Shown one piece after another: positions 54,627 through 61,416 of a DNA stretch of 64,000 nucleotides. The notes under the pieces are model-generated. The model had not been told where the DNA came from. It did not search any database and saw nothing but the letters and a program-made list of their open reading frames with translations. Numbering within the stretch: position 1 is the stretch's first letter; each line of letters begins with the position of its first letter. Origin of the DNA: Arthrobacter sp. B1I2. GTDB lineage: Bacteria; Actinomycetota; Actinomycetes; Actinomycetales; Micrococcaceae. The stretch covers positions 234,311 through 298,310 of the forward strand of contig NZ_JAUSYC010000002.1 of assembly GCF_030816485.1 (NCBI RefSeq), given 5' to 3'. The translations under genes and the position numbers were made by a program.

Positions 54627-54644
54627 TTGGATCGATCTGTCCAA
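54627..54644. promoter_or_regulatory. TetR-type operator at the tetR promoter
   Basis: TTGGATCGATCTGTCCAA, 18 bp upstream of the TetR start codon. It differs by one base from the sites before both MDR genes, indicating autoregulation. Confidence 0.7.
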
Positions 54645-54661
54645 TGAAGGGAGGTTCAGAC

Positions 54662-55273
54662 ATGGTTGCGAAAGGACGTCCTCGTGTCTTCGACGTCGAG
54701 GAAGCCGTTGAGGCGGCGATGAACCTCTTTTGGGAGCGCGGTTATGAGGGGGCTTCTCTAGCTGAGCTTAGAGATGTAATGGGATTGTCGTCGGCGAGCT
54801 TCTACAACACTTTCGGGTCCAAGGAAGAACTCTTTGAACGGGTTGTTAGCCGCTACGTTGACATGCCGAATAAGGTGACTCAAATCGTTGGTGACACGTC
54901 GCTGGACCCGCGAGAAGCCATTGCGCAGTTCCTCCATGGCTCAGTCGATGCGCAAACGGATCCAAACCGGCCCCGTGGCTGCATGTTGGCTCTTAACGGC
55001 TCGATCGGTGGAACAGGCCTACCAGAAGCGGCAAAAGAGTCTATCGTCAGCCGACGCGCCGCAGACAGGGCCCGCGTCCGTGGCTGCGTGGAGCGAGCGG
55101 TGGCCAGCGCTGTTCTAAAGCCCGACACTGACGTGGAGGCGTTTACCGCAGCCCTGCACGGCTTCGTCCTTGGAATCGCACCCCAGGCCCGTGATGGTTT
55201 GGACGCAGCCCAGCTGCACCGGTCCGCCGAAGTCCTGCTCATGGCATGGGACGCAGCAGCAACAAAGAAATAG
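54662..55273 (+). CDS. TetR-family transcriptional regulator
   Basis: 203 residues. HTH EGASLAELRDVMGLSSASFYNTFGSKEELF at about 31-60, then an effector domain with a TetR_C-like region (RPRGCMLALNGSIGG..., VEAFTAALHGFVLGIAPQARDG) of the AcrR/YxaF type. GGGAGG precedes the ATG at 54662; the longer open frame would run through the operator. Probable repressor of the MDR dehydrogenase genes, sensing a reactive or aldehyde-type ligand. Confidence 0.94.
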   Translation: MVAKGRPRVFDVEEAVEAAMNLFWERGYEGASLAELRDVMGLSSASFYNTFGSKEELFERVVSRYVDMPNKVTQIVGDTSLDPREAIAQFLHGSVDAQTDPNRPRGCMLALNGSIGGTGLPEAAKESIVSRRAADRARVRGCVERAVASAVLKPDTDVEAFTAALHGFVLGIAPQARDGLDAAQLHRSAEVLLMAWDAAATKK

Positions 55274-56050
55274 ACACCACGGCTGACAGCTTTTCATGGG
55301 CCTGAGCCCCAAAAACATGAAGACGACTGATCCCTGGACACAACTTCAGCCCGCCGATTGGGAAGCCCGCCGTGTCACGGTTTTCGGGACGGGCCGGACA
55401 GAAGCAAAAACGGAAAAGTACTGACAGACCATCGCCCCAGCACTCAATGAACACTGGATGGAACACCCCCTTTTTGTTGCCACATACAGTGGGCAACGCC
55501 GCCCTGCACGGCTTCTCACCCGCCGCGACCTGCAGCTGGTGAGAAGGGAGACGAGCTTCCATTCGGGGAGTGAGAACAAGAGCAAAGCTGAAGCCTCTCA
55601 TGAAAAGGCGCCAGAGCGCGGGCGAAGACAAGCGCTCCACCTTCCCCCGCTCTCGATCGCCGCAGCCTTTCCAGCCCGAAAGCGTTGTGGTTGTCCTTGG
55701 CGTGATGTATCCAAGTCTCCTCCCACAGCCTGGCGAGGCTAGCGCCCAGGGTGACCCAGTGTCTCTACTTCCTGGCGTGGTCGCGGGCAGGCAAAGCGTG
55801 GACGTTGTCTTTAGTGACCCGCTGTCTTCCGGTGGGTTTGACGAGCTTCCCCAGGGCGCGAAGTGTCGAAGGAACTCTACAGTTGATGGCCACGTAGATC
55901 GTGCGGAGGCCCGGAAGGCTCTTGCCCGTGATTTGGCTTTGCTTTCGTTAAGAAAACGCAGGTAGTCATCACTTCTGGACGTCATCAGGTTCGGATACCA
56001 GAACTCGCTGTGAATCACCCGTCCCTGCTGCAGGACTCAAGAAGGACTTC
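55274..56050. other. 777-bp stretch without a supported gene
   Basis: Open frames exist on both strands, but none shows a recognisable motif, a good ribosome site or protein-like composition. Probably decayed DNA. Confidence 0.5.
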
Positions 56051-56281
56051 ATGATGCCAACGTCTTCCCAAATTTTCGACGGGAAAGGGATTGGACCCGG
56101 AGATGAGATTGAGGTGCTCGATGACGGGCTAGTCATTGCACGTGGAGCAATTGAAGACCTGGCCTCGGATCAAAGCATGGTCCTGCTCAAGCTCTCCTAC
56201 GGGAGAGGTAGACGAACATACCGCCGCGAGGACGGCTGGCAGGTCCGGACTTTCGCCGAGAATCATGAAGGCCAACTGTGA
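56051..56281 (+). CDS. Small hypothetical protein, paralogue of 32255-32473
   Basis: 76 residues, ATG with AAGGAC five bases upstream. GDEIEVLDDGLVIARGAIEDLASDQSMVLLKLSYGRGRRTYRREDGWQVRTF aligns with the 72-residue protein at 32255-32473 through G-x-I-[DE]-D, a leucine strand and G-RR-R-D. Predicted all-beta small barrel. Survival between decayed genes suggests it is expressed. Confidence 0.6.
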   Translation: MMPTSSQIFDGKGIGPGDEIEVLDDGLVIARGAIEDLASDQSMVLLKLSYGRGRRTYRREDGWQVRTFAENHEGQL

Positions 56282-56443
56282 CGACCGACAGTTTTTGCCT
56301 GCAGTTTCAGAGCGAAACGGCCAATCAGGGTGCACCCAAACCTGACGTCAATGGGTGCCTGACGTGGGAGGACTTAGCCTGCAGACGGAGCTTTCTCTTG
56401 TTCTTCGACGTCGACCCAGTCACCACCCGTGACATAGCTACCC

Positions 56444-56993
56444 ATCGCCCCCATCGAATTCGCAAAGTCCGGATTCCTTCCCCTCGGGGTATCAGGGTGG
56501 GATCTGAGAGGATTCACACAGGAAGAAGTCATAGACTCCGTCCGCAGCGGCAGCACCGAGATCGGGCTGGCGGGCTCACCCAATCCGAGTGCCTGGCATT
56601 CGCGTGCTGGAGCTGGAGCGCCAGCCTTTGATTCTGATCGTGAACCCCCACCGGTTACCGGCTGATTGCCAGCCAACGGGGGCTCCTGATGCGCTGGCTT
56701 GTCGATGATGCTTTGGCCCCGGGGGCGACGTCGAAATCGTCGTTGAGGTCGCGCATCGAACGTCCGCCTTGCCGCTGGTCCTAGCCGGCGTCGGCTATGC
56801 TGTCATGCCCTCCTCATGGGCGCCTTTGGCCCACAAATCCGGGCTGCGGACCCTCCTGATCGAGCCCGTCTCCCACCTCCATGTGGCCATTCTGAGCCGC
56901 AAGGACGACGGCCTGCATCCGCAGGAGGGCCACTTCGTGCGGGCCATGGATTCCCAGTCTTCGTTAGTAGTCTTTCATCCGGGGGTCCTGTAA
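56444..56993 (+). pseudogene. LysR-family regulator remnant (effector domain)
   Basis: Pieces of a LysR substrate-binding domain in different frames: GFTQEEVIDSVRSGSTEIGLAGSPN, then a shift to LELERQPLILIVNPHRLPAD, a stop near 56706, then VEIVVEVAHRTSALPLVLAGVGYAVMPSSWAPLA and SGLRTLLIEPVSHLHVAILSRKD. The N-terminal HTH is absent. Confidence 0.78.
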
Positions 56994-57166
56994 AAGTGGT
57001 GCGGATGAAGTTGCGTTGATGGGAGACAGCTTGTCAACGTCTAGGAGAACAGCGGCGTCCGGCGGGTTCGACGCGGGGATACTCAAGTACTTGCCGACAA
57101 CAAACGCCAGGCTGTCCGTTAGCTGAGGTCGGGGCAGCGCCACGCGCACGTTCCACTGCGTTCCAC

Positions 57167-57231
57167 CCCAACTAAGTAGCGCTGGTGTCGTTTTGAGGGG
57201 TTCAAACGACACTTAGCGCTACTTAGTTGGG
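57167..57231. repeat. 65-bp imperfect inverted repeat upstream of pheA
   Basis: Arms of about 29 bp beginning CCCAACTAAGTAGCGCT (17 bp perfect) and continuing through a GTGTCGTTT(T)G block with one small mismatch and indel. The loop is short. It ends 33 bp before the pheA start. Could be a bidirectional terminator, a REP-like element or an attenuator. Confidence 0.65.
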
Positions 57232-57264
57232 TCTGCGGGCGCCGGGCGTGAAACCATACGGATC

Positions 57265-58122
57265 ATGGTCCAGAAGATTGCGTACCAGGGTGAGCCCGGC
57301 GCCAACTCCAATATCGCGTGCAAGCAGATGTTCCCCGAGCTGGAAAGCGTGCCGTGCGCAAGTTTTGAGGACGCGTTCGAGCTGGTGTCCAGCGGCGAAG
57401 CGGACCTGGCCATGATCCCCATCGAGAACTCCATCGCCGGCCGGGTGGCGGACATCCATATCCTGCTGCCCCAGTCCAGCCTGCAGATCGTGGGAGAGTT
57501 CTTCCTGCCTATCCACTTCGACCTGCTGGGCATCCCGGGCAGCACTATTGAGGGCGCCACCGAGGTGCACAGCCACATCCACGCCCTGGGCCAATGCCGG
57601 AAGCTGATCCGCGAGCACGGCCTCAAGCCGGTCATCGCCGGTGACACCGCAGGCTCCGCGCGGGAAGTGGCCGAGTGGAACGATCCCCGCAAGCTCTCCC
57701 TCGCTCCCCCGCTGGCCGCGCAGATCTACGGCCTTGAGGTGCTGGCCTCCCGGGTTGAGGACGACCCCTCCAACACCACCCGGTTCGTCGTCCTGGCCCG
57801 CGAAACGGAACTGCCGGCACGGGACGAACTTCCCGGACCGGCAGTCACCAGCTTTGTCTTCCGGGTGCGCAACGTCCCCTCAGCCCTGTACAAGGCGCTG
57901 GGCGGCTTCGCCACGAACGGCGTCAACATGACCCGGCTGGAAAGCTACTTGGTGGGCAACGAGTTCACCGCCACCATGTTCATGGCCGACGTCGAAGGCC
58001 ACCCCGAGGACCTGCCACTCAAACTTGCCCTCGAGGAACTTAACTTCTTCACCACCGAAGCGCGGATCCTTGGCGTGTATGCAGCCGCCGACTACAGGAC
58101 CGGTCAGACCGTCAACGCCTGA
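57265..58122 (+). CDS. pheA: Prephenate dehydratase
   Basis: 285 residues, monofunctional enzyme converting prephenate to phenylpyruvate in phenylalanine synthesis. Periplasmic-binding-like catalytic domain (KIAYQGEPGANSNIA, MIPIENSIAGRVADIH, Thr in NTTRFVVL at about 171-178), then a C-terminal ACT domain (NVPSALYKALGGFATNGVNMTRLESY) for feedback control by Phe. It is intact and of normal length, although surrounded by remnants. ATG follows a strong inverted repeat. Confidence 0.95.
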   Translation: MVQKIAYQGEPGANSNIACKQMFPELESVPCASFEDAFELVSSGEADLAMIPIENSIAGRVADIHILLPQSSLQIVGEFFLPIHFDLLGIPGSTIEGATEVHSHIHALGQCRKLIREHGLKPVIAGDTAGSAREVAEWNDPRKLSLAPPLAAQIYGLEVLASRVEDDPSNTTRFVVLARETELPARDELPGPAVTSFVFRVRNVPSALYKALGGFATNGVNMTRLESYLVGNEFTATMFMADVEGHPEDLPLKLALEELNFFTTEARILGVYAAADYRTGQTVNA

Positions 58123-58140
58123 CCGCCCTACATAACAGAC

Positions 58141-58630
58141 TGGCGGTCCCGCGACTCTGAGGAAGACGCCAAACACTTCTCACTCGGCAACCGCGCCCGC
58201 ACCGTCTTCTACACTCCCGAAGTGCTCTGCCGCCCCAAGGAACTCCTGGCAGAAATCCACCGCTCACAGGGCCGGATCGCGTCCTGCATCGATGGCCATC
58301 TCCACCGAGACGACACAACAACCCCCGCATCATGAATGGCACCACCAAACTTGTCGAACTGCTGATCATCGACGAAGCCGAACGCCTCACCCCAACCGCC
58401 CTGGAACTTCTCCGCGAAGATCACGACCACACCCGCCAGGGGACACCCTCATCAGCATGCCCGGCATCGACCAACGCTTCCGCCACTACCCCCAGCTCTA
58501 CAGCCGCCTCGGCTTTTCCCACCGCTACCGCCCGCTCGGCTGGGACGAACTCTTGTTCGTCCTCGACCGGCACCGGAAATGACTCGGCAGGACCCTGGCC
58601 CCGGACAACCAAAGCTGACGTCATAACCAT
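58141..58630 (+). pseudogene. TniB/TnsC-like transposition ATPase remnant
   Basis: Fragments RARTVFYTPEVLCRPKELLAEIHRSQG, then LVELLIIDEAERLTPTALELLRED (Walker B), then after a frameshift at about 58441 ISMPGIDQRFRHYPQLYSRLGFSHRYRPLGWDELLFVLDRHRK, and finally ADVITI in yet another frame. The N-terminal Walker A part is missing. It is a dead copy of an AAA ATPase from an IS or Tn7/Tn5053-like element. Confidence 0.8.
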
Positions 58631-59145
58631 CTGACAAGGGAGGACGTGCCCTCGGGGTGGAGCTTCCAGTTATTCTCTGAACCCTCTTACGAAATCCTGG
58701 AACTTAGCCGCCCACAGCTCCAACGGCGGTTCACAAAGTCGAGGTCTTCCGTTGACGGAATCGAACGAAAGCAACAACCTGGGCGCGAAATCGAACGCCG
58801 CACTTGGCAGTCCGAAAAACGGCCACCGTTCCCGCGTCGAGTAGCAGCTAGCCCGCCGTTAGCGGCAAGACCCCGCATGCCCAATGCCTATGCCTTTGAC
58901 CAGGCCAGATACGGACAGCATCGGCCCGATCGCCATGAGGAAGAATCGCCCATGGGCATGACCGCGCGGCTAGTCTCCTTTCGTCAGGCGAGCAACTAGT
59001 GGTTTAGATGAAGTACACCCCAACCTGACGTCGGGCAGGGGGAAAAGCTCGTCAGAATAGGGTCCGGAAAGCAGTTCCTGCACGTGTCCGCTGAAGAGTC
59101 TTAGACTCCAAGCTGACAGTCGATCCGGGCTCGGTTCGTAGGGGG
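58631..59145. other. 515-bp stretch without a supported gene
   Basis: Starts with CTGACAAGGGAGGAC (58631-58645), the same 15-mer as 14078-14092, here in ribosome-site position after the ATPase remnant. Possible start of a lost second transposition gene. Nothing else supported. Confidence 0.5.
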
Positions 59146-59457
59146 TTACATTTGGGATGGCCCGTCATCTGATCGGGTAAGCGGCGTGGGCGTTACGCGT
59201 TGAATTTTGGCCACCACCTGCCCCGAGCCGGTGCCGGGCGCGGAACCGGGCAGCTCAGCCGAGATAGGCGCGAGTTCTAGAAGTTTGTACGTGTCCCCGC
59301 CTATGGTGATCAACTCTCCAAGTGCATAAATCCTCGGCGAGGCTTCATTTCCGTTTGCCACAATGCCGAGGTCAACCCCTTGGCTTGTTGAGCCAAGGAT
59401 GAAGACCTGCGCGTTTCCGACCATATTTGGGATGCCAGCTAGAAGTTCGATGGTCAT
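59146..59457 (-). CDS. Hypothetical small beta-rich protein, last gene of the FtsK operon
   Basis: 103 residues from an ATG at 59457 (AAAGG about 10 bp upstream). Pattern of short beta strands and Gly turns: AQVFILGSTSQGVDLGIVANG, ALGELITIGGDTYKLLELAPI, then a Pro/Ser/Gly-rich linker and GQVVAKIQRV. No family recognised with confidence; DUF6406-like proteins are one possibility. It starts 20 bp after the calpain-like gene and could be its immunity or inhibitor protein, or a second secreted factor. Confidence 0.65.
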   Translation of the reverse strand: MTIELLAGIPNMVGNAQVFILGSTSQGVDLGIVANGNEASPRIYALGELITIGGDTYKLLELAPISAELPGSAPGTGSGQVVAKIQRVTPTPLTRSDDGPSQM

Positions 59458-59477
59458 AGTGTTGATGCCTTTCGTGC

Positions 59478-60476
59478 TCAGCAAGTGTCTATTCGCCAGA
59501 ATAGTTCCCGGAAGGTACCGATAGACATGGGCTTCGGGTGAAACTGCCCCCAGGGATTATGAAGATGTACGTTGCGGTCGGCGTCAATTCCTTTCACTGC
59601 GTAGGCGTGGGCGCCTTGGTAAACGACTTGATATTCGCGGGCGAGGGCAGCGTTACTTCCGGGTGGCCCGCTGCAGGTCGCCACCGTTGGTCGACCGGAG
59701 GAAATAACGGAAGCGAGGTCAGATTCGTCGAGGGTTGCGGTTTCTATGGTTCGTGTCTCTCTTCCAGTGATCCACTGCAGTGCGGCGCTCGGCCAACCAC
59801 CTTCTCCCAGCTTGTCGTAACCGCCGAGGTGGCCCGCGTATGCCTTTTCTAAATGTCCTACCCAGGAGCTCCCGTCGGGTGTTGTGCCATAGATGTCACC
59901 GCTTCCATCTGTGGGGAGGGTGTCCTCGTGGCTATCTGCGCCGCACGTGATGCGGCCATCAGACGCTCGGCGCGTGAGGCTCTTCCGGAGGGTCCCAGAC
60001 TCGGTCCCGGCTACGGCGCAGAGGCTTGCGATCAGGAAGCAGTCACAAAGCTGTCCCTGCTGGGCGGAGCCGTAACCGAAGGGGACATCTCCAAAGAGAG
60101 GGCGAGTGCTTACGTCCGAGTAGGCGATCCCGGCGGGAAGGGACGGTTCCGGTGATCTCGCTGGAATATCCATCGGGTCTCCGCCTGTACCCGAGGCTGT
60201 GTCGGCCGCGGCGGCCCCTTGCCTTTGGAGGAAGCCCCTGCCGGCGATCGCGGCCTGATGGAGCTGCTGAGCAGCTTGGAAGACTGCTCGTTGGGCGGAA
60301 TGAAGTGCGGCGGCGGTTTCGCGCCCGTCGCCGCGTGACGTTGCGCGCGTCACTGACGCTGCATGAGACGCGGCGGCGTTTAGATGGCGTGCCTGCTGTA
60401 CAAGCTCGGCAGCATGTCGCTCGGCATCTAGGGTTATGGCTTCGAGTGAGGTCAGCACATCTTGGAGACTGCTCAC
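59478..60476 (-). CDS. Calpain-like (family C2) cysteine protease with helical N-terminal domain
   Basis: 332 residues. The calpain triad is visible: Cys146 in QQGQLCDCFLIASL (compare GDCWxLAAL in calpains), His290 in GAHAYAVKGI and Asn307 in HLHNPWGQF, with Trp following Pro as in the family. The first about 85 residues are two long helices around a Gly-rich turn (TSRGDGRET), similar in layout to WXG100/LXG secretion domains, then an acidic/Pro linker. No calcium-binding EF hands. GTG start without a strong ribosome site. Context with an FtsK ATPase and a small helical protein suggests a secreted effector. Confidence 0.85.
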   Translation of the reverse strand: MSSLQDVLTSLEAITLDAERHAAELVQQARHLNAAASHAASVTRATSRGDGRETAAALHSAQRAVFQAAQQLHQAAIAGRGFLQRQGAAAADTASGTGGDPMDIPARSPEPSLPAGIAYSDVSTRPLFGDVPFGYGSAQQGQLCDCFLIASLCAVAGTESGTLRKSLTRRASDGRITCGADSHEDTLPTDGSGDIYGTTPDGSSWVGHLEKAYAGHLGGYDKLGEGGWPSAALQWITGRETRTIETATLDESDLASVISSGRPTVATCSGPPGSNAALAREYQVVYQGAHAYAVKGIDADRNVHLHNPWGQFHPKPMSIGTFRELFWRIDTC

Positions 60477-60529
60477 GAGAAGTTCGCCACTAGTAAAGGT
60501 TCCTTGTTCTGTCCTATCCCGGGAGCGTG

Positions 60530-60790
60530 CTAGAGCTGAGCGGCAAACTTGCTTGCGGACTGCGACGCCTGCTGCAGCGCCGTGATCGCGGCATCGAGCT
60601 GCTTCTCAGCGGCTTGGAGTGTCTGGATCATCTCTTTGTCCGCGCCTGAGGCCGTGCCGCCTATTGTTGCCGAGACTTGGTTGGTTGCCTGGGAAAATTT
60701 CGACTTGAAACCAGCAAGGCCTGATGCTGTGGACTTGGCGTCCGTGGAGATGCTGGTGAGCTGCTGCTTGACGGAACTGAGCTGGGACAT
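60530..60790 (-). CDS. Small helical WXG100-like protein
   Basis: 86 residues, almost entirely helix-forming and Ala/Gln/Ser-rich, with a central Gly-rich turn (GGTASGADKEM) between two about 35-residue helices. Size and layout match WXG100 (EsxA/B) proteins, but no Trp-x-Gly is present. AAGGAG precedes the ATG. Sited between the coiled-coil and protease genes; probable secretion partner of the latter. Confidence 0.75.
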   Translation of the reverse strand: MSQLSSVKQQLTSISTDAKSTASGLAGFKSKFSQATNQVSATIGGTASGADKEMIQTLQAAEKQLDAAITALQQASQSASKFAAQL

Positions 60791-60804
60791 TTTGTTCTCC
60801 TTAA

Positions 60805-61416
60805 TTACGTGTTGAGGCTAAATACGGTTAGGACAATAACGAGCGCTAGCACGAAACCTCCGGAGCACATCCCGAGGATAAGACGGCGCTTACGGACTGC
60901 GGCTTGGTGCTCAGTACGCCGCGCTGCCTCAGCGGCAGCCTCGCGTTCAAGGCGGAGCTTCTGCTGGCGTGCCTGAAGTGCCTCGTTGGCCTTCCGCGCG
61001 GCTCCGGCACGGTGCTTGGCGTTGTCCTCAGCGCGCTCTGCTGCGGCCTTTGCCTCGCGCACCTGCGCGTCGACGGCGGTGACCGCCGCGACGTGGTCAT
61101 TGACCGCACGCTTCAGAGCCTGCTCATCGCCCTCCACCTCGCTTTCGGCACGCACTTGGGAGGGGAGGATGACGCTGTGTTCTTTAAGGGAGCATACGGC
61201 ACCGTCGTAGCGCGCCTGCGCATTCTTGAGGAGTGAGGCCAGTCGAGCGCTTTGGCGTTGGAAAATATCGTCAGCAGCTTTGTGGGCCTCGTCGGAGTCG
61301 CGCTTTGCGTCCGCCAGGCCCTTAGTTACTTGGTCGGGGACGGCTAGAAGGGCAGTTAGGGAAGCTTCATAGCCTGCGAATAGCTCAGCGGCCGCCTTGG
61401 ACGTTTGAGGGCTCAT
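60805..61416 (-). CDS. Coiled-coil protein with C-terminal membrane anchor
   Basis: 203 residues. A long charged helical region (about 40-175, e.g. VREAKAAAERAEDNAKHRAGAARKANEALQARQQKLRLEREAAAEAARR) is followed by basic residues VRKRRL and one membrane span (ILGMCSGGFVLALVIVLTVFSL) at the very end. It looks like a tail-anchored cytoplasmic coiled coil. GGGAGG precedes the ATG; it overlaps the FtsK gene by 4 bp. May dock the ATPase to the membrane, since the visible part of the ATPase has no membrane span. Confidence 0.82.
   Translation of the reverse strand: MSPQTSKAAAELFAGYEASLTALLAVPDQVTKGLADAKRDSDEAHKAADDIFQRQSARLASLLKNAQARYDGAVCSLKEHSVILPSQVRAESEVEGDEQALKRAVNDHVAAVTAVDAQVREAKAAAERAEDNAKHRAGAARKANEALQARQQKLRLEREAAAEAARRTEHQAAVRKRRLILGMCSGGFVLALVIVLTVFSLNT

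Noticed and set aside
55239..56018. Minus-strand frame of 259 codons after tetR
   Set aside because: No recognisable motif, no ribosome site, Ser/Arg/Pro-rich composition, and it overlaps the end of tetR. Treated as non-coding debris.
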